Below are positions 35,342-42,278 of a stretch of DNA of 64,000 bases, in pieces. The DNA is from Methylobacter sp. GTDB taxonomy: Bacteria > Pseudomonadota > Gammaproteobacteria > Methylococcales > Methylomonadaceae. The notes beneath the pieces are model-generated. The model did no database searches and was not told where the DNA came from. It was given only the letters and a program-made list of their open reading frames with translations. The position numbers and the translations under genes are program-made. Numbering within the stretch: position 1 is the first letter of the stretch; every line of letters begins with the position of its first letter. Where the stretch lies: contig JAPLRU010000106.1 of the NCBI GenBank assembly GCA_026399025.1, positions 1-64,000 of the forward strand, given 5' to 3'.

Positions 35342-36866
35342 CGGAGGAGACTTTAACGACCTGGAACAATCTGACGGCCTGGATGCGGTACGTAATCATT
35401 TTAAGGTGATGCAGTTGCCTATAGCACAAATTTTATTCAATACACCGGCGCTGAGTGGTACCGATTCGAGAGACGGGACAGACAGCACACGCCCACTGTC
35501 TGAACTAGGCAACGCTGAGCGCCTGCTAGATGCTCATGGCGGCAATATTCACTTTGTACATGATGCTAAGGCGTGGCTCCATTGGCGCAGTAGTGCTTGG
35601 GTTTGGGATGTTGACGGGGCGGCGGTGCGCGGTCTGGCTACCCTGTTACCACAACAAATTTATAACGAGGGCGGCTTACATTTGGCCGATGCAGAATATT
35701 TTGCTAAGTGGTCGAGGACGAGCCAAAAGGAAAGAACCGTATTGGCTACCGTGTCATTGCTTCAAGATTTTGACCGGGTGAGGTTGTCCCTATCTTCGGT
35801 GGACGCTGATTTATTCAAGGTTGGATTTGACCATGCCAAACAGGTTCTTGACCTACGCACAGGCAGAGCACGACCGGCAAGGCAGGATGATTTAGTCACC
35901 AAGTCATTGAGTGTTGACAGGATAGGCGAAGCATCCAAGGCGGTACGCTGGCGGGACTTTTTAACGCAAATCTTCGGGAACGATGCGGAGCTGATAGATT
36001 GGGTTAAGCGGTGGTGTGGCTACATGCTGACCGGTTCCACGGCTGAGCAAATATTCATATTTTGCTTCGGACTGGGTGCTAATGGTAAATCTGTTCTTGG
36101 TGATATTTTGCGTTACATCCTGTGCGACTATGCCCGCGCTATTGCTTCGGAAACGCTGACGGAATCCAAGAGAGCGGCGGGAAGCGCAACGCCTGACCTT
36201 GCGGAACTGGTAGGCGCACGGATGGCAATGAGCGCTGAAACTGAGGACGGGGCGGCGCTGGCTGAATCATTAATCAAAAGCTTGGTATCGGGCGACACGA
36301 TGACCGTTCGGAAGCTCTACACCGCGCCTGTGCAGTTTACCCCGCAATTTAAACTGATGATGCTGGGTAATCATAAGCCGATTATCAAAGGCAATGACCA
36401 CGGAATCTGGCGGCGGGTTCGGCTGATACCGTTTAGGCGCACGTTTAAACCGGAAGAACGAGACGCAGCGTTATCGGATAAGCTCAAGGCCGAAGCCCCA
36501 CATATTCTGGCGTGGATGGTTGAAGGTTGTATTGATTGGCAGCAGCGAGGTTTAAAAGATACTCCGGTCACGATACAGCAGGCGACAGACAGCTATCAGG
36601 AGGAGCAAGACTTAATCGGTTCTTGGTTGTCTGAGTGCTGCAAGCTTTCACCAAGTAGCGAAGCATCATCAACCGAAATTTACGCCAATTATAAAAATTG
36701 GTGCATGGATAACGGGTTGCGTCCCGCTTCTAGTGTCGGCCTAAGCCGTAGATTGTCCGAGCGCGGATTTTGTAGCCGCAAGTCAAACGGGGCGAGGCTT
36801 TGGGCTGGTCTATCTGTCGGAAATTCGAATTATTCTGACAACTACAGAACCGCAAGCGGTCGATGA
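35196..36866 (+). CDS. P4-type primase-helicase, Toprim end and D5/SF3 helicase part
   Basis: This is the continuation of the replication protein in the +1 frame. The true protein joins near 35240 (IIAGDDDTETEGNPGRAK), so the listed start is formal. After the Toprim Asp cluster comes a D5_N domain and a superfamily 3 helicase with Walker A GLGANGKSV (about residue 290), AETEDGAALAESLIKSL and the MMLGNHKP and RRVRLIPFRRTF motifs. A winged-helix C-terminus follows. P4 alpha-like proteins prime and unwind at the element's own origin. The single-base shift could be a real mutation, a sequence error in a T-run or, less likely, programmed. Confidence 0.85.
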   Translation: MLKRCGSDTPKRLFIIAGDDDTETEGNPGRAKATETAQAVAGTAIFPADGGDFNDLEQSDGLDAVRNHFKVMQLPIAQILFNTPALSGTDSRDGTDSTRPLSELGNAERLLDAHGGNIHFVHDAKAWLHWRSSAWVWDVDGAAVRGLATLLPQQIYNEGGLHLADAEYFAKWSRTSQKERTVLATVSLLQDFDRVRLSLSSVDADLFKVGFDHAKQVLDLRTGRARPARQDDLVTKSLSVDRIGEASKAVRWRDFLTQIFGNDAELIDWVKRWCGYMLTGSTAEQIFIFCFGLGANGKSVLGDILRYILCDYARAIASETLTESKRAAGSATPDLAELVGARMAMSAETEDGAALAESLIKSLVSGDTMTVRKLYTAPVQFTPQFKLMMLGNHKPIIKGNDHGIWRRVRLIPFRRTFKPEERDAALSDKLKAEAPHILAWMVEGCIDWQQRGLKDTPVTIQQATDSYQEEQDLIGSWLSECCKLSPSSEASSTEIYANYKNWCMDNGLRPASSVGLSRRLSERGFCSRKSNGARLWAGLSVGNSNYSDNYRTASGR

Positions 36867-36868
36867 AA

Positions 36869-36969
36869 CAGTGCTCAAGTGCTCATTTAAGCCTATTTTC
36901 GAAAAGTCCCACGGAAAAAAAATATAAGAAAACTTTAGAAAAACGCCCTACATGAGCACTTGAGCACTG
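36869..36969. repeat. 18-bp perfect inverted repeat with tandem AGTGCTCA units, candidate origin
   Basis: CAGTGCTCAAGTGCTCAT (36869-36886) and ATGAGCACTTGAGCACTG (36952-36969) are exact inverses, 65 bases apart. Each arm carries two tandem AGTGCTCA octamers. The spacer is AT-rich. It directly follows the primase-helicase gene. Paired iterons near the alpha-type gene are what a P4-like origin would show; an operator for the next gene is the alternative. Confidence 0.55.
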
Positions 36970-37025
36970 AAATAAAAAATCACACATTAATTTAAACGCT
37001 GCTCATGGTGGCAAGGCATTACAAA

Positions 37026-37670
37026 ATGACAGACTCACAAATTTATAACGGTGTCGGTAAGCTGGGCGATGCGATAGCGGAACTTTACGGATGTTCACCG
37101 AAAAACAATAACCGAATAGCTGAACTGGTAGCCAAAGCCGAGTTAGGCATTGTCAGCAAAACCAAAAAACTGCCTGATGATGTGAAGAGGGCGATTTATC
37201 AATGGCACTGTGACCGAATGCGCCCGGCAACTAATAACGCCGTAGAAATAATTTCACAGGCTGACAGTAACGACGGTGTAGAAATATTTTCACATGATGA
37301 CAGTAATGAATCAGTAGAATTATATTCACAGCCTGAGCCATCTTTACCTGTAGACATAATTTCACAACCTGAGTATGACAAGGCTGTAGAAATAAATTCA
37401 CAGTATGCAGATACCGCACTGATACGAATCGCCTTTTATATTCAGCGGCAAGGGAAGAAGCGAGTTAAGCAGGCGCGTGTCCGGCAAGTGATAGCCTTGG
37501 ATGGGTTTTATGTCAACGCGCTGATGCTGGCTACCGGGATTGATAAAAAGGGCGTACCGGCCTGGGTTCAGTCGGCGGTAAACGGCTGGGCGGCGTTTGA
37601 TGGCGAGTTGCCGGTAACGCGGCAAGTGAAGCTGTTGATAGTTCGGGAATTAACTAAGCACCTGAAATAA
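37026..37670 (+). CDS. Element protein with five tandem 12-residue repeats
   Basis: About 214 residues (start at ATG 37026, or seven codons earlier). The N-terminal 70 residues include a helical segment (LGDAIAELYGCSPKNNNRIA). Five 12-residue units follow, each built around V-E/D-I/L-x-S-Q/H (NNAVEIISQADS, NDGVEIFSHDDS, NESVELYSQPEP, SLPVDIISQPEY, DKAVEINSQYAD). The C-terminal 80 residues are basic and helical (GKKRVKQARVRQVIALDG) and may bind DNA. I do not recognise the family. It lies between the primase and the terminase-like gene. Confidence 0.7.
   Translation: MTDSQIYNGVGKLGDAIAELYGCSPKNNNRIAELVAKAELGIVSKTKKLPDDVKRAIYQWHCDRMRPATNNAVEIISQADSNDGVEIFSHDDSNESVELYSQPEPSLPVDIISQPEYDKAVEINSQYADTALIRIAFYIQRQGKKRVKQARVRQVIALDGFYVNALMLATGIDKKGVPAWVQSAVNGWAAFDGELPVTRQVKLLIVRELTKHLK
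37233..37412 (+). repeat. Five tandem 36-bp in-frame repeats
   Basis: Units begin at 37233, 37269, 37305, 37341 and 37377, each with GTAGAAATA-like and TTCACA cores. They diverge by roughly a third but keep length and frame, so the protein repeat is under selection or recently expanded. Confidence 0.85.
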
Positions 37671-37683
37671 TGGAAATCACGAA

Positions 37684-37863
37684 ATGATTGAAATACCAGA
37701 AATCGACGCATCAGCGCCGCGCGAAGAAATTATTGCTTGGTACGAAAATTTAGAGAGGCAAGTTGATGGCCTCTACAAAATTGCTGTTGCCCGCGAAGCC
37801 GTCAAGAAAAAAAAGGCGGTGGCATTACGAAAACGGACGAAACCTGACAATTTTTCGGAGTAA
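37684..37863 (+). CDS. Small basic element protein (59 residues)
   Basis: Starts at ATG 37684, 13 bases after the previous stop, and ends 4 bases before the next ATG. The product begins MIEIPEIDASAPREEIIAWY and ends in a lysine/arginine-rich helix (REAVKKKKAVALRKRTK). Its exact fit between two genes supports it. No family recognised. Confidence 0.6.
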   Translation: MIEIPEIDASAPREEIIAWYENLERQVDGLYKIAVAREAVKKKKAVALRKRTKPDNFSE

Positions 37864-37867
37864 CAAA

Positions 37868-38260
37868 ATGGCAGCATTAACCCCAAAACAGTTACAGGCA
37901 GCGGCATTACTTGCATCCGGCGTAACCATAACAGAAGCCGCTGAAAAAACCGCTACCACGCGCCAAACCCTGCACCAATGGTTAAAAACTGATGATGCTT
38001 TTATTGCTCATCTAAATGGTTTGAAACACGAAATTATCGACTCAGGCCGGGCAGCCATTCAAACATCGGCGGCACTGGCGATAAGCACCATTAATGCAAT
38101 CATGGCGGACTCGGATAATGACGCGGTACGCCTGGCAGCAGCTAAAGAGATTTTGGCAATGGCGGGTTTAACGAAAGCGTCTGTCATTGGCAGCGACTCA
38201 GCCGACACGCTGAAAAAGGCGCGGACTGAAAAAGCCGTGTTAGATGCGATGTTTGATTGA
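37868..38260 (+). CDS. Small-terminase-like helix-turn-helix protein
   Basis: This 130-residue protein starts MAALTPKQLQAAALLASG, then VTITEAAEKTATTRQTLHQW, the helix-turn-helix of phBC6A51-like/small terminase proteins (about residues 3-45). A helical oligomerisation-type region follows (AAIQTSAALAISTINAIMAD, AVRLAAAKEILAMAGL), as in phage TerS homologues that bind pac or cos DNA. No large terminase is present. In phage satellites a lone TerS redirects a helper phage's packaging motor to satellite DNA; that role is inferred. I chose ATG 37868 because the preceding frame is shared with the small gene upstream. Confidence 0.7.
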   Translation: MAALTPKQLQAAALLASGVTITEAAEKTATTRQTLHQWLKTDDAFIAHLNGLKHEIIDSGRAAIQTSAALAISTINAIMADSDNDAVRLAAAKEILAMAGLTKASVIGSDSADTLKKARTEKAVLDAMFD

Positions 38261-38762
38261 TTCAAACCGACGCTGAGTAGGTAGCTCCGTATGACCCACT
38301 GGCTTAAATTCTAAGCCAGTGGGTTGACATCATTAAAAACGACTTCAAAGACATTTTTAAGTGCGCAAATCTGAACGCCGCTGAGCTTCCCAATACCGAA
38401 CGATTTTCCAATAGCCAAGCGCATACCGCATAAGGGCTGTAGGCTATTTGTCAACGGTCATTTCAAAACTTAAAACCGAACGCTTTACCGAAGCCTGCCA
38501 CATAAAAAGTGCGCAGTACGGCGATGAAACTACGAAGCTTGACGCTTTGTTCTTAAGTAAATCGTATTTGCAAGCTTCGGAAAAGTGATAATCATGTGAT
38601 ATTCACGAGCGCAAAATCTGCGTCCGTGAATCAGCTTACCCAGTAACGCCGGATTTGCGTCTGTCCCGCACGTGCGGGACAAAAACAACAGCAGCCCCGC
38701 GCGCGTGGGTTAAATACCGCAATGGCGACCTAACAAAACCAGACATTCAACTTGAACATATT
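38261..38762. other. Non-coding end of the element with several palindromes
   Basis: About 500 bases without a gene. ACCCACTGGCTTA (38294) pairs with TAAGCCAGTGGGT (38312) in a perfect 13-bp hairpin just after the last gene, a likely transcription stop although no T-run follows. ATTCACG (38601) pairs with CGTGAAT (38625). GTCCCGCACGTGCGGGAC at 38663-38680 is an 18-bp perfect palindrome. Such a cluster could hold a packaging or replication site. Confidence 0.5.
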
Positions 38763-38820
38763 GCCGGGTAACACCGGCTTTTTTGTGCCTGTAAAGTCGG
38801 CAAGTGTTGCGGTGCTTTTT
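38763..38820 (+). repeat. 58-nt tRNA-downstream repeat, copy B
   Basis: It shares the GCCGGGTAACACCGGC hairpin, the T-run, GTGCCTG and GGCAAGTGTTGCGG with copies A and C, with a few changes in the middle and at the end. It lies 83 bases beyond the 3' end of tRNA-Arg, in the same relative orientation as the other copies. Confidence 0.85.
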
Positions 38821-38827
38821 TTAGAAA

Positions 38828-38849
38828 TGTCACAGGAGTGTCACAGGAG
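38828..38849 (+). repeat. 11-bp tandem direct repeat (locus B)
   Basis: TGTCACAGGAG occurs twice without a gap (38828-38838, 38839-38849), between the 58-nt repeat and tRNA-Arg. The period equals that at loci A and C, but the sequence differs. Likely arm sites of an integrase that used tRNA-Arg. Confidence 0.65.
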
Positions 38850-38902
38850 ATTTTTTCAGGCATAAAAAATACCTCCAATTTCTCATAAGCTCTTGTTTTA
38901 TA

Positions 38903-38979
38903 TGGCGCGCCCGAGACGATTCGAACGTCCGACCACAGCCTTCGGAGGGCTGTACTCTATCCAGCTGAGCTACGGGCGC
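38903..38979 (-). tRNA. tRNA-Arg (CCG)
   Basis: A complete 77-nt cloverleaf on the minus strand: GCGCCCG acceptor, TAGCTCAGCTGGATAGAG D-arm, anticodon loop CTCCGAA (anticodon CCG), T-arm CGTTCGAATCG and encoded CCA. It forms the right edge of the integrative element. Confidence 0.95.
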
Positions 38980-39011
38980 GTAGCGTGTATTCTAACCGAT
39001 CGGCGCGGCAA

Positions 39012-41015
39012 TTACGACAACATTGTTTTCAAATGCGCCAAACTGGCTTTGCCGCGCTCTTTGACTACTTCCGGGTCCAGCTGTTTTTTGTTGACCCATT
39101 CCAAATCGTCTTCTGGCAGTTCGCTTAAAAATCGGCTGGGTTCGCATTCGGCGATTTCGCCGTAACGTTTGCGATGGGTGCAATAACTGAACGTGCAAGT
39201 GCGCTGGGCACGAGTAATACCGACGTAAGCCAGACGGCGCTCTTCTTCGATGTTATCGGTTTCTATGCTGTTTTGGTGGGGCAGGATATTTTCCTCAATG
39301 CCGATCAAAAACACATGCGGAAACTCCAAGCCCTTGGCGGCATGCAAGGTCATCAGGCTGACCTGGTCGCTGACCTCGTCTTCCTGGCCGCGTTCCAAGA
39401 TGTCCATCAGCATGATTTTAGCGACGATTTCCGCCAGCGGCATGTGGCCGCCGGTTTCCTTGTCGGCGATGCGTTTTAGCCAATCGATCAGCTCGTAGAC
39501 GTTTTTTAGTTTACGGTCGGCGGATTCCTTGGTTTTGCTTTCTTCTTTTAAATACTGCGGATAACCGATTTGATCGATGAACTGTTCGATAACGGCAAAG
39601 GTATCGCCCCGGTTGATGCGGTCGGCGGTATCGATAACCCAGTCGCGGAATTTTGTCAGCCGGTGCATGGCTTTTTCGGACAGCTTTTGGCTCAAGCCAA
39701 ATTCGCTGCTCGCCGTAAACAGGCTGATATGGCGCTCGTTGGCATAAGCGCCGAGCTTTTCCAGGGTGCTCGGGCCGATTTCGCGTTTGGGGGTGTTGAC
39801 CACGCGTAAAAACGCCGCATCGTCATCTTGGTTAACAAACAAGCGCAGGTAGCCGAGGATGTCCTTGATTTCCGAATAAGCAAAAAACGAGGTGCTACCG
39901 CTGATGAAATACGGGATGTTGTTTTCCCGCAGGCCTTTTTCAAATAAGCGGGACTGGTGATTGCCGCGATATAAAATCGCATAGTCCTGATAATTGCTGC
40001 CGGTTTTGAATTTGTGATGGATGATTTCGGAGACGATTTGCTGGGCTTCGGTTTGCTCGTCTTTATGACTTAAAACCCGTAGCGGGTCGCCGTAACCCAG
40101 CTCGCTCCACAAGCGTTTTTCGAAAGCATGGGGATTGTTGGCGATCAGCTGGTTGGCGACTTTCAAAATGCGCCCGGTGGAACGGTAATTCTGCTCCAGT
40201 TTGATGACTTGCAAACGGGCGTAATCTTTTTGCAATTGCGCCAAATTTTCCGGCTGAGCGCCGCGCCAAGCGTAAATAGACTGATCGTCGTCGCCGACCA
40301 CGGTAAAGCGGCCCAAGTTACCGGCAATCAGCCGCACCAGCTGATATTGGGTGATATTGGTGTCCTGATATTCGTCGACCAGCAAATAGCGGATTTTGTT
40401 TTGCCATTTTTCCAGAAGGGCCGGGTGCTGTTGAAACAGCAACACCGGTAACAGAATCAAATCATCGAAATCGACCGCATTGTAGGCCTTTAAACTGCGG
40501 GTGAAGTCCACGTAAAGACGCGCGGCCGGGTATTCGTTTGCCGCCGCAATGGTCAAAGATTGTTCCGGGGTGACGAAGGCGTTTTTCCATTGGCCGATTT
40601 GCCGGGAATAGCTGTCGATGTTGTCGATGTCGCAATCTTTCGCGCCGTGGCTGATCAAGTTGCGTAGCAGCGTGTGTTTGTCCTGCTCGTCGAACAAGGT
40701 AATCCCGGCTTTATAGCCCAGCGTTTTGGACTCCGCCCGCAATATATCCAGGCCCAAGGAATGGAAGGTCGAAACCCGCAGGCCGCGCTGTTGCTTGTCA
40801 TCCAGCAATTTGGACACCCGGCTTTTCATTTCCCGCGCGGCTTTGTTAGTGAAAGTCACCGCCGCAATATGCCGCGCCGGCAAGCCTTGTTTGACCAAGT
40901 AAGCGATTTTTTCGGTAATCACCCTGGTTTTACCGCTGCCCGCTCCGGCCAGCACCAATAAGGGGTGATCTATCGCTTTAACCGCGGCTTGTTGTTGGGG
41001 GTTTAATTTGGACAT
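39012..41015 (-). CDS. rep: ATP-dependent DNA helicase Rep
   Basis: A 667-residue superfamily 1A 3'-5' helicase that helps replication forks pass protein blocks. It begins MSKLNPQQQAAVKAIDHPLL with Walker A AGAGSGKT (about 22-29); LLVDEYQDTN (about 212) is motif II and VGDDDQSIYAWRGA motif III. TLHAAKGLEFPHVFLIGIEE and EERRLAYVGITRA are motifs V-VI. Length and start fit Rep better than the longer UvrD, and LNPQQQAAVKAI is the typical Rep start. It ends 33 bases from tRNA-Arg on the same strand. Confidence 0.93.
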   Translation of the reverse strand: MSKLNPQQQAAVKAIDHPLLVLAGAGSGKTRVITEKIAYLVKQGLPARHIAAVTFTNKAAREMKSRVSKLLDDKQQRGLRVSTFHSLGLDILRAESKTLGYKAGITLFDEQDKHTLLRNLISHGAKDCDIDNIDSYSRQIGQWKNAFVTPEQSLTIAAANEYPAARLYVDFTRSLKAYNAVDFDDLILLPVLLFQQHPALLEKWQNKIRYLLVDEYQDTNITQYQLVRLIAGNLGRFTVVGDDDQSIYAWRGAQPENLAQLQKDYARLQVIKLEQNYRSTGRILKVANQLIANNPHAFEKRLWSELGYGDPLRVLSHKDEQTEAQQIVSEIIHHKFKTGSNYQDYAILYRGNHQSRLFEKGLRENNIPYFISGSTSFFAYSEIKDILGYLRLFVNQDDDAAFLRVVNTPKREIGPSTLEKLGAYANERHISLFTASSEFGLSQKLSEKAMHRLTKFRDWVIDTADRINRGDTFAVIEQFIDQIGYPQYLKEESKTKESADRKLKNVYELIDWLKRIADKETGGHMPLAEIVAKIMLMDILERGQEDEVSDQVSLMTLHAAKGLEFPHVFLIGIEENILPHQNSIETDNIEEERRLAYVGITRAQRTCTFSYCTHRKRYGEIAECEPSRFLSELPEDDLEWVNKKQLDPEVVKERGKASLAHLKTMLS

Positions 41016-41362
41016 TGATGGGATATTTAATAATGGAACACGGATGACACTGGTTGGGACGGATTTAAACGGATTTTAAAAATACGGTTTATCCGTATTT
41101 ATACAGGCTGGACGGGGCATATTGCCCATACGCGCCAACTTAAGAACCATGCTATTGAAAGTTAACAGGTGCCGGTCGGGGCATTCGCCCCGACCGTAAC
41201 GTTTAACATTTTTATCAATGGGTTGTATTGAGCACTTAAACGTGTGGACGGGTTAAATAACCCCTCCAGCCGCCGTTTTTCCTTAAGTTGGCGCATATGG
41301 GCATATTGCCCCGCTCCGCTTGGTTGTCGAAGTTGTTGTTCGCGTATTTTCCGCTTGGCCGC
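41016..41362. other. Intergenic region with palindromic repeats
   Basis: GGACGGGGCATATTGCCC and the following CGCCAACTTAAG (41110-41144) recur in inverse orientation at 41282-41313, and GGTCGGGG (41174) pairs with CCCCGACC (41188) between them. A small hairpin AAATACGG/CCGTATTT lies at 41080-41100. The block looks like a composite REP-type repeat between rep and the LysR gene. No gene is seen. Confidence 0.6.
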
Positions 41363-42274
41363 TCATTCCGTCGGTCCGGTTCGGTTAACCCGATGTTCCA
41401 GCCATTCCTGCAAAAAATCCATAAAACCTCTGACCTTAGCCGATAGATATTTCCGATGCGGATAAATCGCGTGTACATCCAAAGGCGGCGAGGTGTAATT
41501 TTCCAGCACAACTTTCAGCCTGCCCTTTTCAATATCCCTGCCGACAATGTAGGTAGGCAGCATCACCAGCCCCAAGCCGTTAATCGCGGCGATGCGTATC
41601 GGGTCCGCGACATTGGCCTGCATTCGCCCCGAAACGGTGATTCCGGTATAGCCGGCTTCGTCTTTGAACAGCCATTTATTTCTCGGCGCAATCGCCCAAT
41701 TAACCAAGCAGCTGTGATTTTCCAAATCTTCCGGCGTCCGCGGAATGCCGTGTTGGGCAAAATAATCCGGCGAGCCGCAAACGATCAGCGACGAACTGGC
41801 CAATTTCCGGGCAAACATGCTGGTGTCATCCAGAGCGCCCAAAGAAATAGCCAGATCGATGCCGTCATCGATTAAATCGCCGGGACTGCTTTGTAAAATC
41901 ATTTCGACGGTCAAATCGGAATGCATTTTCAAAAACTCAGACACCGCGCCGGCGATATGGGTTGCGCCGATAACCGGCGGCGCACTGATGCGTAATACGC
42001 CTCGGGGCTCGGTTTGCAAATGCGTAACCGCGGCTTCCATGTCCTCAACCTCAAGCAATACTTGCTGGCAGCGTTCCAGGTAGGATGCGCCGACATCGGT
42101 CAGGCTTAGGCTGCGCGTGGTACGATTGAATAAGCGCGTCCCCAGCACCCCTTCCAAATGCATAATATGCTTGGTCGCCATGGCTCTGGAAATATCCAGG
42201 TCGCGCGCGCCCCCGGCAAAACTTCCGGCTTTGGCTACGCGCACGAAAACGTTCATGCTGGTTAATTTATCCAT
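41363..42274 (-). CDS. LysR-family transcriptional regulator
   Basis: About 303 residues. The winged helix-turn-helix covers residues 1-60 (MDKLTSMNVFVRVAKAGSFA then ISRAMATKHIMHLEGVLGTRLF), with TTRSLSLTDVG as the wing and a periplasmic-binding-type effector domain after that (about 90-295). ATG 42274 is chosen over one 15 codons upstream because it lies 4 bases after the stop of the CapD-type gene and has GATGAG upstream. As the last gene of the surface polysaccharide run it may be co-transcribed with it. Its targets and ligand are unknown. Confidence 0.88.
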   Translation of the reverse strand: MDKLTSMNVFVRVAKAGSFAGGARDLDISRAMATKHIMHLEGVLGTRLFNRTTRSLSLTDVGASYLERCQQVLLEVEDMEAAVTHLQTEPRGVLRISAPPVIGATHIAGAVSEFLKMHSDLTVEMILQSSPGDLIDDGIDLAISLGALDDTSMFARKLASSSLIVCGSPDYFAQHGIPRTPEDLENHSCLVNWAIAPRNKWLFKDEAGYTGITVSGRMQANVADPIRIAAINGLGLVMLPTYIVGRDIEKGRLKVVLENYTSPPLDVHAIYPHRKYLSAKVRGFMDFLQEWLEHRVNRTGPTE

Positions 42275-42278
42275 TGAC

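Noticed and set aside
37233-37412. 36-bp periodic repeats resembling a CRISPR array
   Set aside because: The units are contiguous, in frame and coding; there are no spacers and no cas genes.
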